Shown here: piece by piece, positions 9,869 through 21,495 of the stretch | Layout: every line of letters starts with the position of its first letter | Numbering within the stretch: position 1 is the first letter of the stretch | Origin: Apostichopus californicus | Taxonomy: Eukaryota; Echinodermata; Holothuroidea; Aspidochirotida; Stichopodidae | Direction of reading: 5' to 3' | Assembly: GCA_020650975.1 (NCBI GenBank) | Contig: JAIPMN010001628.1 | Span: 1-30,393 of the forward strand | DNA: 30,393 bases | Made by a program: the position numbers and the translations under genes | Notes under the pieces: generated by a model | Seen by the model: only the letters and a program-made list of their open reading frames with translations | Told to the model about the DNA's origin: nothing | Database searches by the model: none

Positions 9869-12800
9869 GTAAGTTTGGTAATAACAACATCGCTCATGTT
9901 ATTGTTAGTCCAAGTCGCCTAACGTTAGGAACAAGCTAGGCTATGCCTCACAGGTGACATAAACCTAGGCCTATGCAGGTACAAGTTGTTTGAAGGTTCC
10001 ACCGAGTTCAAGTAGTAATTATGCGAAGTTTCGTTCGCTTTACTGGTAAGAATACCAGTATATTCGGAAGTAATGTACATATCCTTTCAATGATCTCGGG
10101 TAATCTGGAATGGGATGTCGTACTCATTTTTCATGATACAGTATTTACGGGTCGTACTAATTAGCGTCAACAGGCACATTTCCTCCGTCTGTAGAATTGG
10201 AGTCTTGCTTACTATCATTTTGCCTGGTTTTATTATTCTCTCCGTGTATTTTATTCTGTAATGGTGCAGTCCAATGTCATTGCGCAAGAGCAATAGCATC
10301 AGGTCGTCCAATTCTACGGACGGAGAAAGTTGACTATTTTTACGAAAAAAACATTTTTTCCGGTGAAAAATATGTATGCATGATGGTTTCAGTCAGTTTT
10401 AAATGTGTTTCCAGATACACTCTGATTAAAACCATTGTATTTGATGGTATTTTAAACTTGTTGTCTTGAGTCATGTCTTGAGTTGTCGTGATATGGGCTC
10501 GTTGACGCTAATTAGTATGACCGGTATTTCCTGAGGTTTCTATTAAATCTAGAGGGTACCATTATTCTTCGGTGCTTTCTGCACACCAAATTTGTCAGCG
10601 GAAACAAACAACCTTTTAAGTCAGCAGAATAAAACGTTTTTTTGTGGATGATCAGAATGGCTTACTTGAACTGATTAGGCACATTGAAATGATTTAGGAG
10701 GATGGAGAAGATAGAATTTGACTGTAGCATTATAGAATTTAGTTCCGAGACTAGATTATTATTACTTGGATAGCTTAGTTAGGTTCAGAAGAGTAATGAT
10801 GGTTGAGTGCAAGTGTCGGTGGTAATTAATATTAGTTAAACAGCATCACCTTATTTGATTGTAGTTTTTGATATGACGTGAAGGTGAAAATGGTGAGCAG
10901 CCATAACAATTTACGATTCAAATTTTAATCCTTTAGGGAGTATCTTTTGTGATATTTTCTAATTAACCTGTTGTATTCTTTTGATAATTTTGTTTTTAAT
11001 GCCGACCACCACCCAGGGGCGTCGTGCGAAAATAAATTTTGGGGGGGCCCGTGAGCAGGTGATGACTATCTAAGCGGAGCGCCACCACGAGTTGGCGCGC
11101 AGCGTACAAGAAAATTTTTCGTCTGGCAGACCCCTCAGATTGCAGGAAACGGCACTTCCCGTGCCTTATGGCAGTAAGCAACACCCCTAAAATTGATAAA
11201 AATTTCCGGCAATTTTTTATTTTGGGAAATATTCTCGAAGGAAGTGATCGCCATTTATTCCTCAGTTTACCACTTCCTCGTCTCCCAGAAGCGCCCAAAA
11301 TTTCAGATATCGAAACATTTTTGTGCTGGCTGATCCATGATCGCCGCCCATGCCCGTGAGAAGTGGTGACTGGGTGAAGAAAGAGCTATGCCGTTTGAAA
11401 ACATGGGCAGAAAAAGCGAAAGTAGCGAAACCTAAGGTAAAACGTGCGATAATGAAGTGATTATTTTCCAGGTTAATTGTGAATGTATTTGAAATGATTA
11501 TTATTATTCATTTTTTCGAAACTACCTATCAGATCATGAGGAAAATTTATCCTGGTGGACCTTTTAGCGAACTGATTGCAAGAAGTTCACATGGAGTCCC
11601 ATAATCTCTGTTCACTACATTTATCTTAACTTTCCGAACTTTGTTACAGGCTTAGAAAAATTTGCCATTTTTTCATGCAAAATTGACTGACTTTGGCAAA
11701 GGTAACGGGTTGCACTTACTCTGGGACTACGTATATATAATATTGTTCAACGATGGCAGCGTTGATGGCACATTTGGTTCATTAGTTATCAACCAGTAAT
11801 TATTTAACTCTTTCGTTTGACTGAATATCAACAACCATTGACCAAGCAGTCAACAGAAGCCCGATTTCTCGTAGGCCCTATACAAGAAATTCAGTCGTGA
11901 CACTGTTCGAAAACACTTTTTTTTTAAATTATGACAAAATTTTATGACACCTTTGACAAAATTTGGGGGGGCCCGTGCCCCCCCGGGCCCCAATGGGCAC
12001 GACGCCACTGCCACCACCGCCTTGTACTTCTTTACGTAAGTTTCCCTAATTATAAACCCATGCCTCCAGTAAATTGTAAATATGATATTTCAAGCGTATT
12101 ACTGTACATAATCAATGGTGGCTTACTGTGTATTGTGGTGAGGTACGTGAAGCCAATTTTCAAAGCGAGCGTATTCAGTCCAACAGGAAGCGGTAACTTA
12201 AAAATTGACTATTAGATAGCTTTGAGGTTACTGAATAATAAAAATTGTCTTTGATCCATGCCTTCGCTATTAATTTAACGAATGCCAGGTAAATAGTGTG
12301 CTACATCTACAAGACACCTGGGGAAAACTAATTTACAAGTTACCTGGCAGTTCACCAATTAAATACTGTACTCCCTGGATGAAGAGAGGGAATGGAGATT
12401 AAGTGCCTTGTCCAAGAACTCTCCATTTGATGCTTCAATATAATACATATCAACTTTATTTCATTTCAACAATGACATACAGTACATGTATGTTTTGTAC
12501 TAAAGTGAACTTTGAGCCACCAGGTGTGATATTGTAGATGACAAATTTGTTTTATGATTTATTAAAATTGTGCATTTCAATAAATGCATCTGATGATATA
12601 GCAATTAAGATGGATTGTGAATTTGACATCCTTTGTGATACAGTAAGATTAGGAACTCCCTCCAGACCAAGGTAATTTGCAATAATGTAAAGAGACAATA
12701 TACAGTACTTACTGCAAGTTCACATAAATGCTACAATCTGTGACAATTCCAACTATCAATATCTCAGAAATGCAAATGTATCTAGACTTGATTAGAATAT

Positions 12801-15800
12801 GATCCTCTTTCGTCGGTCAAAAAGTATAATTTTTCCCAATTAGACTACTTTTAAATGTCAAGGACTTCCAGGATGAATGTGTACACTTTATTTCCTTGAC
12901 TTTTGTTTTTTGTTTTCTCTGCAGGAAACATAGAAGGCAGAATTCGACTAGTAGGTCATGGTGCAGGAGCATATGAGGGCACTGTGGAGATCTACCACAT
13001 GGGGCAGTGGGGTACTATTTGTGATGGCAACTGGGGTATGGAGGAAGGCCACGTTGTCTGCAGGCAGCTGGGATATACTAAAGCACTTCGAGTCTTTGGA
13101 GGGGCACGATCTGGTCAGGGCAGTGGTCCGATCTTCTTGAATAATGTAATGTGCACTGGATTTGAGGAAAAACTCACATATTGCAGCTATTCAGGTTGGG
13201 GAATAAGTAACTGCAAGCACACTGAAGATGCAGGTGTAACCTGTCAACAAGGTAAACGTCATTTTACTTTAACTAATCTGTCTCTCTCTTACGTATCTTT
13301 CCCTCTATTCCCTATCCTTCCCTCTGTTATCAATATATCTTTATCTACATATATTATGTTTCTAAATTAGCTGCCCGATAAGAGCAGAAATACCATCAAG
13401 CAGTGTAATGTGGCTAGTGTCGCCAGAGGGCCAGACATTCCCAAAATTCAATCACCTGTGCTCTATCGAGTATGTCTCATAAATGCAGAAGAGAAGTATT
13501 GGCTGTAACTAAGAAATCAATGTCAGATATATTAAGGGTATAAGCTGCATAATTTCCCAACTGTAAGCAAGATGACATATAACAACTGTGTATGTACACA
13601 AGGTAGGGATTAAATATGGGAGAGCCAAATTCAGTATTGATTGAATTTTGAAGATCTAAGTTAAACCTGTCCAGTCTTTGACACCGGGTTCTAAGTCTGT
13701 TGTCACCACACTCCTGAACTATATATGACCTCTGCGTTTACAAGCGAAGAGTATTTTCAATTTTAAGCATTTTTATTGCAAAAAACAATGTGACAAGCAT
13801 CCGTATTTCCTTCGAACAATGGAGATAAGATTCAGATCAAGTATAAAATGGTACTACATTTAGAATTCCCAAGAGACTGGTAACATCTGAATGGCTGAGG
13901 GATTAAGATGTAACATAACTGGGCCACATAAGTAATGGCCTTCCTACGACGTAGGCTAAGCACAAACAATGATATGTCAATTATGATGGTCACACTCGTA
14001 CAATTTCAGTAGATTGCTGAGAGAGGACCTTGACCTTGTTATGTTCATTTCAGAATTGAAGATTTTTTATTTATGTATTGTGTTGTGGTATTTTCAGACC
14101 AAGTATACATAGCTGGTGTGGAAAATCATTTTGCTCTTGGTGCAGGTGACCAAGGCCATTTTGTGTGTAAGCCTTTTGGTTTGGTATTGTCATATGAAGG
14201 GTTGTAGCTGCCAAGGACTGGGGTGTGGACTGTTATCTGCTATCTATCACCAAGACTCACATTGGAACCCACTGTCCTACACTATTTCATTGAGAAAGTG
14301 GTCAAGTAAACTTTAATATAATATAATAAAATATAATAATGATTAACTTAACAAGCATCCAAGGAACAAATGTTTTCATATCAATTCAATAAAGTGAACC
14401 TCTCCACATAATTTCATGCAAACCAGATACTGGTCGACAAGACACTGTAGCATGCAATACACACTTTCTGGTATGTGCGCTCCGTTGCATTCGTTATGTG
14501 GGTTTTCAAATACATTTCAAAGCGTTATTCATGTTCTTCTTCTACATACCATCCAACACAAAAATACTGTTTTTATGAGTGCCAAATATTTATATTTGCC
14601 TGACCAGAAGTGCAACAATTACCACAGTTTTTGCTTTGAGTTAGACACGTCGGTGTGGATAAACTCGATGACCAGTTGCAAAACGCAGCAAACATCATTT
14701 TATCTGGCCTAATGTATAACAATATATTGTCATGTTGCAGATTTTGCAAATGAAGGCACCATTCGCTTGGTTGGAGGCCAGTCGCCAGTGTCGTCCACAA
14801 AGGGCCGTGTTGAGGTCTTTCATGACGGTCAGTGGGGAGCTGTCCGTACAAATGTATGGGACCATAAAGCTGCAAATGTCTCCTGCAAGCAGCTGGGATA
14901 TGAGGGCGGAGTGGTTCTCGGTCCGAGTGGTGTCCTGACAGCGGAGCAGGAATGCTTCTTTGCCAACATCAGTTGTGAAGGATTGGAATCCATGTTAAGT
15001 GATTGTGCTCAAAGTGGATGGAAGCTAGACTGCAGCAGTGTGCAATCAGTAGATGCAGTAGTTCAGTGCTACCCCCCAGGTAGGAATTACTATCGTTGTG
15101 CTTCATAGCAACAATAGCCTACAAAATGAATGTGTGCAACAAGTCACTTGTAGCCTGTTGAATTAGTGGTACAACACATCTCTGTGAAATATGTCAAGAA
15201 TATCTATTGCTTTTACAGAGAGAAAAAATGAAACAAGCCTCTGCATAGATATAAATTTAGTTAGTGAATCCCAACAGTTAGAAACTAACCTATAAGAAGC
15301 TCACCTAAAACCCAATTTATCTGGTCATGGTGGAGGAGTATGGGCATTCTCTCTTTGCTGAGCATCAGAGAATAACAAGGAAGACACATAAGTTTTGCAT
15401 TCCTGCTCCCGGGTACCTTAATGTACCCATCGCAATAGTTGAGAGTGTATTTTCATCATTTGAACAGTTTCTCAAGTACTGAAGGAGGTGAAGATACCTA
15501 CTTCATGGTCACTGCAGTGCAGCCTTGGTGAAGGCAGTTGTTACAATGTCGGTTACAAAAACAGAACGAAAACTCATTTTGACCTTCCTCGGTACTTGAG
15601 AAAGTAGTCAACTGTTGAGGTACCCTGGGTGGTGCCAGGTCTGAGGGAAGGTTCTTCCAGCTGAAGTGAAGCACACTTCCCTCCCCCCCCCCATCCCTTC
15701 ATCCCCCTCTCCTTAGTCTCCTGGTTATTGAGGGTTGTGCCTTAACTGCCTCCAGCTATAGATAACAATCCATTTATTGATGCCATACTCTCTGCAAGTC

Positions 15801-17621
15801 ATTGTAAAAGTCTTAAGTCATCTTTATGTATTTGAAATCCACATTTTTAGCACCCTAACAGAAGCTGCACTATACATGTAGATCAGTACATAATACATAT
15901 TCCTACACACCAGAGGTATACTGTCATTTCTTGGGATGGTGACATTAAGTTTTCCTTGTTACACAAAAGACAATGTTTTCCTTTGGTTATAGCTCTTTAT
16001 ACACCTCGCTTGTACAATGGCACATCTCCAAACGAAGGGCGTTTAGAAGTTTGGGATGGAGAAGACTGGAGGCGACTTTGCTATGACGACATTGAGACGA
16101 CTGAGGCAGAAATTATATGCAAGGAGTTAGGATTTATTAGCCTGAGAAGTCTGGATACTGATAACGGAAAATTTGGAAACGGTTTGACGAGCCCCTTGAA
16201 CCATCGTTTTTTGTGTGACCAGGAGGAAGAGAAATTAGGCCAGTGTTCAAGGCGTTCATATTACAGCTATGCGTATAATTGTGCTGGAACTGCAATCACG
16301 TGTGCTAGTGAGTAGTCGCAAATTATATTGAGTTCTCTGTTCAAAGTCTGATTATACATTGTGTTACACTATTTCTGTCACAGGGAATAACTCAGTGTTT
16401 ATGTTTGTATATGTTGTAGACATGAGGTTAACGAGTTCTGTTCGTAATTTGCCCCACATCTTTGCAGTTTTGAAGAGGTTGGTCATTTTCTGTAGCATTT
16501 ATTACAGAGACACAATAGTAGCAACTGATAAATGGTTACTACAAACTAGCTTGTCATATACAATGCATCTTGCTGCAGTGGGTGGTCTGTTGTTTTATAT
16601 TGATGAGCACCTTATTCACTAAGTCCTGTGCTTTGTCTCTGGCACAGATAGCAATAACGTTTGAAATTCTTTGGTATATATCTATGTATTTTAGATCCTC
16701 CTGCAAGCAGGAACTCGCAAAGAAGCCATTATATATCTTTTGTCTTTTCTGCATTTCTTTCTGCATTTCTGCATTTTTCTGCATTTTCTGCATTTCTGCG
16801 ATACTTTGGTATCGTTTAACGGGAATTGGAAACTTGAAACGTTCTGAATAATTCTGTTTTGCACCAATATTACTTTTCCTAAGGACTGATTACAGACTGT
16901 GTGATGTTACCATTGATTAGTATGTATGTCAGTAATTATCCACAGTCACTGTACTATTTGCCTTGACAAAACTGAAATTGATGTAAAGTTTACATGTAAA
17001 GTTTACAATGTAAAATTGAGCAAGACTTGCGTGAAAGTGTAAAGACTTGAATTTACTATGCTTAAATGAACATCATGGTTCGTTTGTTGGGAATTTAAGG
17101 AATTAATCTGTTGTCAAGGTGACCAAACCCTACAAATGTGTTGCTACACATCAAGTACACTTTCAATAGCTGTTAAAATATTATATTCCACTCTCATTTC
17201 AATGCCACTGAATCTCAAGCTTTGTGTCTCTCTCTCTCTCTGTACAACAGCCTCCAAACAGAGTTCAGGTGCAGTAGTCAGTGCAGCTTTGGGATTTCTC
17301 GGACTAGTTGTCGCATTGGCTGTAGGCATCCTTCTAATGCTGCTGTTCTGTCCAGAGAAGAGGAGAGAAAATACATTTACGCAACCTCACCTGCCATCTG
17401 CAGAGCTCCCCTTGAGAGGTTCAAGGAATGGTGATCCACTCAACAGTGGAGAGGATGAAGAAGCAGTTCCATTTACAGAAGAAGAAAGCATTCACCTCAG
17501 AGAAACGAATGATTTATCTCCTCCGACTTACATAGCTCTCTTCCCTCAGAGACGAGATTCGTCGCAAACATCTCCTCCACCAAGTTACGAAGATGTCACC
17601 GCTCTGGATGGTTTGGAATAA
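9778..17621 (+). CDS. single-pass receptor with three SRCR domains
   Basis: The exons are 9778-9868, 12925-13251, 14741-15079, 15993-16307 and 17251-17621, making 480 residues. Layout: signal peptide (1-30), SRCR1 (about 36-138), SRCR2 (about 146-250), SRCR3 (about 264-357), transmembrane helix (365-390), basic stop-transfer PEKRRE, and a 90-residue acidic/proline-rich tail with PPTY (448-451) and PPSY (467-470). SRCR1 and SRCR3 show six-cysteine patterns with Tyr or Phe after LG, as in group A, yet each domain sits in one exon as in vertebrate group B genes. SRCR2 lacks the first cysteine. All junctions are phase 1. SRCR receptors bind microbial or endogenous ligands; the ligand here is unknown. 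Multi-SRCR membrane proteins are greatly expanded in echinoderms. No orthologue symbol is justified. Confidence 0.9.
9869..11005 (+). other. SRCR receptor intron 1, left part
   Basis: Contains AGGCCTA-type words just after exon 1 and the inverted repeats at 10151-10521. No coding sequence recognised. Confidence 0.5.
10151..10521. repeat. nested inverted repeats, possible MITE or foldback element
   Basis: The 21 bp at 10151-10171 (containing ACTAATTAGCGTCAAC) match the reverse complement of 10501-10521 with one mismatch. Inside them, 10182-10201 (containing GTAGAATTGGA) matches the reverse complement of about 10307-10325 nearly perfectly. Spacing of the two arms is unequal (about 10 bp on the left, 175 on the right). 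TATTT lies outside both arms, a possible short target duplication. Confidence 0.6.
11006..11013 (+). repeat. left target-site duplication of hAT-like element
   Basis: CCACCACC directly before the terminal CAG; identical to 12011-12018. Confidence 0.8.
11014..12010. mobile_element. non-autonomous hAT-like DNA transposon, 997 bp
   Basis: The left end CAGGGGCGTCGTGC and the right end GCACGACGCCACTG form imperfect terminal inverted repeats starting with CAG. The element is flanked by a perfect 8-bp duplication CCACCACC (11006-11013 and 12011-12018). CAG ends plus an 8-bp duplication are hallmarks of the hAT superfamily. Subterminal G/C homopolymer tracts are present and no transposase frame is visible. 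An internal segment (11124-11172) resembles 21572-21620 in the smaller element at 21496. Confidence 0.85.
12011..12018 (+). repeat. right target-site duplication of hAT-like element
   Basis: CCACCACC directly after the terminal ACTG; identical to 11006-11013. Confidence 0.8.
12019..12924 (+). other. SRCR receptor intron 1, right part
   Basis: AT-rich with no element or coding sequence recognised. A T-rich tract precedes the acceptor at 12921-12924. Confidence 0.55.
12925..13251 (+). CDS. SRCR receptor exon 2: SRCR domain 1
   Basis: Acceptor CTGCAG ending at 12924, donor GTAAAC at 13252, 109 codons, phase 1 at both ends. Domain landmarks: RIRLVG, GTVEIYHMGQWGTICDGNW, VVCRQLGY, GSGPIFLNNVMCTG, LTYCSYSGWG and EDAGVTC. 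There are six cysteines and every core SRCR motif is present. Confidence 0.96.
13252..14740 (+). other. SRCR receptor intron 2
   Basis: Apart from the possible cassette exon at 14098-14145, nothing coding is seen. Pyrimidine-rich sequence follows the donor at about 13278-13325, and an ATA-rich run lies near 14318-14340. Confidence 0.55.
14098..14145 (+). CDS. possible 16-codon cassette exon between SRCR1 and SRCR2
   Basis: TTTTCAG ends at 14097 and GTGACC starts at 14146. The 48 bp between are open, phase 1 at both ends, and would insert DQVYIAGVENHFALGA in frame between two SRCR exons. The length and phase fit a linker cassette, but the donor is weak and there is no other support. Confidence 0.22.
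14741..15079 (+). CDS. SRCR receptor exon 3: SRCR domain 2
   Basis: Acceptor TTGCAG ending at 14740, donor GTAGGA at 15080, 113 codons, phase 1 at both ends. Landmarks: TIRLVGG, GRVEVFHDGQWGAV, VSCKQLGYEGG, FFANISCEGLE, SDCAQSGW. The cysteine expected after GAV is Arg (GAVRTN), and an extra cysteine appears in EQECFF. Confidence 0.95.
15080..15992 (+). other. SRCR receptor intron 3, no feature seen
   Basis: A C-rich run at 15680-15710 is the only compositional feature. No open frame of note. Confidence 0.55.
15993..16307 (+). CDS. SRCR receptor exon 4: SRCR domain 3
   Basis: Acceptor ATAG ending at 15992, donor GTGAGT at 16308, 105 codons, phase 1 at both ends. Landmarks: GRLEVWDGEDWRRLCYDD, IICKELGF, HRFLCDQEEEKLGQC, YNCAGTAITC. 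All six cysteines are present, but the domain is the most diverged of the three: it lacks the usual GSGPIWL-type segment. Confidence 0.92.
16308..17250 (+). other. SRCR receptor intron 4
   Basis: Contains the short tandem repeat at 16745-16799 and a CT run before the acceptor. No coding sequence recognised. Confidence 0.55.
16745..16799. repeat. short tandem repeat of TTTCTGCA-like units
   Basis: About six units of TTTCTGCA with variable T runs. It creates lysine/methionine/glutamine-rich frames on the minus strand that are not genes. Confidence 0.8.
17251..17621 (+). CDS. SRCR receptor exon 5: transmembrane helix and cytoplasmic tail
   Basis: Acceptor ACAG ending at 17250 after a CT-rich tract; stop TAA at 17619-17621. 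A short linker (TSKQSSG) leads to a 26-residue hydrophobic helix (VVALAVGILLMLLF at its end), then CPEKRRE. The tail has an acidic patch (GEDEEAVPF, TEEES), then SPPTYIALF and SPPPSYEDV. Both PPxY motifs fit binding to WW domains of NEDD4-type ligases, and YIAL also fits a YxxΦ endocytic signal. These roles are inferred from the motifs. Confidence 0.9.
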
Positions 17622-17632
17622 TATATATGGGA

Positions 17633-17746
17633 TCTCCCATTTCTCAATGTGTCTCCCACTTCTCAATGTGTCTCCCACTTCTCAATGTGTCTCCCACTTC
17701 TCAATGTGTCTCCCACTTCTCAATGTGTCTCCCACTTCTCAATGTG
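17633..17746. repeat. 19-bp minisatellite just after the SRCR receptor stop
   Basis: Six near-perfect copies of TTCTCAATGTGTCTCCCAC begin 11 bp after the stop codon, so they should lie in the 3' UTR. The 19-bp unit shifts frame from copy to copy, so it is not coding. Confidence 0.93.
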
Positions 17747-20143
17747 CTCAAAGAGACGGAGAAGATCTGCTTCAAGCGACAGACGAGGTACAGCTGACTT
17801 ATGAAATAGATTTTACTCAGCAGCAGGAGGGGCAGAACTTAGTTTATAACACCTGTACAGTATCATATAGCACTTGCAAATGCCAACAAATATTAAACTA
17901 TGTTAGCTAATACTTCTAGACAGCAGAAAGTTACATGCTTTTTGATGGATTTTTTAAATATTTATTTAGTGCTTTTGGTTAAAGATAGAGATTATAAAAT
18001 ATATTTAGTATTGCTTTAACTATGGCCTTAAAAATGGTTGACAGGGTTTAATACACCTTCAAGAAGCCTACTGAAGAGTTTTACAAAACATTGATGGTAT
18101 CGTGCAAAAAAATACTGTGTAATCCAGTAAGAACTACATAAGTAAAATAGGATTGGCTTCATTTCATAATTTTTACATTTAAAATAACTTCTGCAGTAGG
18201 AAGATTAAAGGCTTGAATATTTTTGTTACATTTATATATTACTAAGAAATGCTACAAACTTCCATGTCATTGAAATTTGGGGGATCAAAACATTGTATCA
18301 GACTGTTAAAAAATGTTGGAAATGTTGGTTTACACTGCCAACGTGGAGAAATAAGAGAGTCACTTGCAAAGAATGTTGCCTAAATGCCCTAAACTGTAAC
18401 TTTTTTTCTTTGTAATATGATATCAGTATCATAATTTTTAAATGAAGTTATCTGTAGGAGGAAGTTTTAAAGTATATTTTAAGTCTTTACAGTACAAAAT
18501 TCACTGGAATTTAGGCCAGTGTGACCATGGATCTTTGTAGTTTTACCTTGAAATCAACCATAGCATTGCCTTTTTATTCTTGCTAGGGTAGATTTGTATG
18601 GATTTTCTACATCATGTACAGACATGTCAACTTTGAAAACAACATTGTAGACCCTGAATGTGCCTTTTGTTTTCTTAATATGTAACCTACAGTATTATTG
18701 CAGTAACATGCTTCAACTAATAACCATCTGTTTATATGAAACATCATACATTTTATGCCTCACCTCCTGTGTTGACTACATCTTTGGTGCTCCTATTGTA
18801 CGTGTCAGCTGCGGTCACATTCGGCACCTGATACCCATATGAGGCCTGGCACCTTATATCCATCAGTTGCCATGGCATCTTACACCCATCAGTTGCCATG
18901 GCACCTTATACCCATCAGTTGCCATTCTTTGTTGAGTTACAAAACCTTGCCAAATGTCTTTTGTTTGATTTATTTTTTTGTCTTTCATTTTTCCAATATA
19001 AATGAAGCTATCATTGTATATTTGTTTATGTGCACCCATATTTTTATTTTGGGAAAATGTCTTCCAAAGATCTTTAATTTTGACATGTTAGTTGTTTGTT
19101 GGTTAGCATGCATTTTTTAACAGTCTTATTATTATTCTGAAACATAAGAGTAAATTAACATAAGAGTCAATTTTCACTGATGTACTTTAAACTATTTGAT
19201 ATGTGTGTATTGGTTAGAGTATGTTTAGATGCAACTTTCCTAAATACTGATAATGGATTGCTGAGAAATCCATGATGCAGCTAAGTATTTTCCATTATGT
19301 AAAAAGATACAATCTTAGAAGCATTTTTGTTAAAACTCAATTATTTAATTGATGTAGTCTCTAGCTTGGCAGAATATTTGTCCGTTAATATCATTCCAGG
19401 AAAATGTATTATATTTTATTTTTTATTGGTATCTTTCTAAAATTGACAAAAGTGCTAATATTTGCTTTTATGCTGCATATATACTTATCAGAATTTCTTA
19501 TTTTTCAAAACATTCATTAACAATTAAGAAAACTAATCTTTGCTTAATGTAATACTGGAAGAATAGCTCCAAACTGATGCTACTATATTTCTATATGTAT
19601 CGTGTGCATTGCCTTTTACAGTGAGAAACAGTGTCTGAACTAGGAATTGCTTATTAAATCTAATTTTAAAAAGGTTTTGTTAAAATATTACCAATCTTTA
19701 CCAAGGACTTGATCATTGGCAAGCTAGATCTTGAATGTGACTCTACACTTTTGAAGGTACAGTAGGCTACTAAGAGCAATGTGACAAAAAAAAGAGTAGT
19801 TTATGGAGACTGGTGCCTGGGAAGTGTACTTATGTTGCATATCTTAAAGCAACCTTACAAAGAATTTACCAGGTACTTGAACAACTCATTAACAAAAACA
19901 TGTCAGGAATCCTGTCCTGGAAATGTTCAGTTTTGTCTTCCAAACACTACTGTAACAACCTTCCTTCCATCATTTTTTCACAAATTTGATTTCTTTCTTT
20001 ACCTTTTTTGTTCTCATATTGCTTAGCCGAGCTTAAGCTTATAAATTAAGAATTGATGAGTACTATTTTTTTATTTACTTTACTTTGTGCAATAATTGTG
20101 GACTGGTGCTTCAAAACTTTTGCCAAAACAAAGTTAGCTGATT
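17747..20143 (+). other. probable long 3' UTR or flank of the SRCR receptor gene
   Basis: AT-rich, no gene recognised. Holds a 26-bp triple repeat at 18848-18925. Whether it is transcribed as 3' UTR up to the signal at 20144 is unknown. Confidence 0.4.
18848..18925. repeat. 26-bp tandem repeat, three copies
   Basis: Unit GGCACCTTATACCCATCAGT plus TGCCAT, three consecutive copies with few differences. Confidence 0.9.
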
Positions 20144-20149
20144 AATAAA
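20144..20149 (+). terminator. AATAAA, possible polyadenylation signal
   Basis: A canonical hexamer followed within 20 bp by T-rich sequence (GCTTTTTGTTTTCT). It could end the SRCR receptor transcript, about 2.5 kb past its stop. Nearer variants may be used instead. Confidence 0.3.
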
Positions 20150-21495
20150 AAGCTTTTTGTTTTCTATTGAGCATCTACTGTGTTTTTTCTTTCTCTCACC
20201 ATATGCATTTTGCCCTGTAAGAAACACAGGTGAAAGAGGAATGTTCTCAGAGTGTTCAACTTTATGTGTTCAACTCTGCCTATTCCAGGCTCCCCCGCCC
20301 CGCCCCCCCGCCCAAAAGTATAACATATTCTTGGCTATCACAGTAAACATTGATGGTATTGTGATGATTCAGCCAAAACTACAGGTAGGTCTAATGAGTA
20401 TGAGATGGAACTCCTGGTTGCTTTGGGTAGAGGGTCTTGTCTCTCCAAATAAATGGTTTTAAGTGAAAAGTTGGTTTTCGATTAATTTATTCTCGCTCAA
20501 ATTAAGGTAAAGTAATAACAATAGTTTAGTTGCAAAATAAAGTTCAATTATATCAGTGTTCATATGATTGTTAGGATATGACTGTCAAACTTCTCTGATT
20601 GGAGTACAAATTCAAATTTGACCAGTCTAGGCGATGACGAAAACTTGCCCACAAAGTTGATGGGATGTTATCACAAACTGATGATGGGTTGAAATAAACA
20701 CGTCCTTAAATATATTACTATTGATTAGCACATCTTCCCAAAGAAACCAATAACAAGTGAAATGAAGAAATTTTCAGGTATTAAGCTCGGCCTACATCCG
20801 TGTTTGTTGAGATTGAACATCTGACAACTAAAAATCTCATTTTCCTGCAAGATCTAATAAACTAAGAGTAAATATCTTACAAAGAGTCCGAGGACTAACT
20901 CCAGGGTATCTCTAACAGAGGTCATCACTATTGACCCGATCTATGCTAGAAAGTCAATGGTCACTAATGCTCAGATTTCAATAATCACATTTATTGTCAC
21001 CCTCAAAAGTCTGCGTTATTGAGACATTTAGATGTCTAATTGAACCCCTCTGTCTAAGAAATAAATATTGTGAAAGAGAGCCTGCATGGGGAAAGTGCTT
21101 TTGAAAACTCAAATTTGGTACCAATCGGCTAATGATGATCTTTAAAAGGAGCTTACAAGATAAATATTCCTATATATTCCTAGCAACACTAGGGCAAAAA
21201 TGGATTAATTCGGCCTAATACAGGGAACAAACGAAAGTGGAAGATCCATTTGAAAAACTTGTCTGAAACTAGCACTTTCAATTGTGCACAAACCGATTCG
21301 GAGAGCGTCTACCTCGTTCATCATACCCTGTAGGAAATTGGAAGTTCGTGAAAGTGAGGAAAACTCATGATACTGAAATTTTAGCAACTCGCTATTTTGA
21401 CTTTAAATTTCCTCCCTCATTTAAAGTCATTATATGATGATAATAACATACACATGAAATTTTGTAAAACAATAAATGAAAGTCCGTAGCTGAGA
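20150..21495. other. intergenic region, no gene seen
   Basis: No recognisable coding or RNA gene. Further AATAAA hexamers occur near 20447 and 20537. Confidence 0.5.
21488..21495 (+). repeat. left target-site duplication of short hAT-like element
   Basis: AGCTGAGA, identical to 21742-21749. Confidence 0.85.

Noticed and set aside
11931..12215. 94-codon plus-strand open frame
   Set aside because: It begins inside the right end of the hAT-like element and has no protein features.
17593..17910. Open frame across the 19-bp repeat after the receptor stop
   Set aside because: It is out of frame with the receptor and made of repeat sequence; the true frame stops at 17621.
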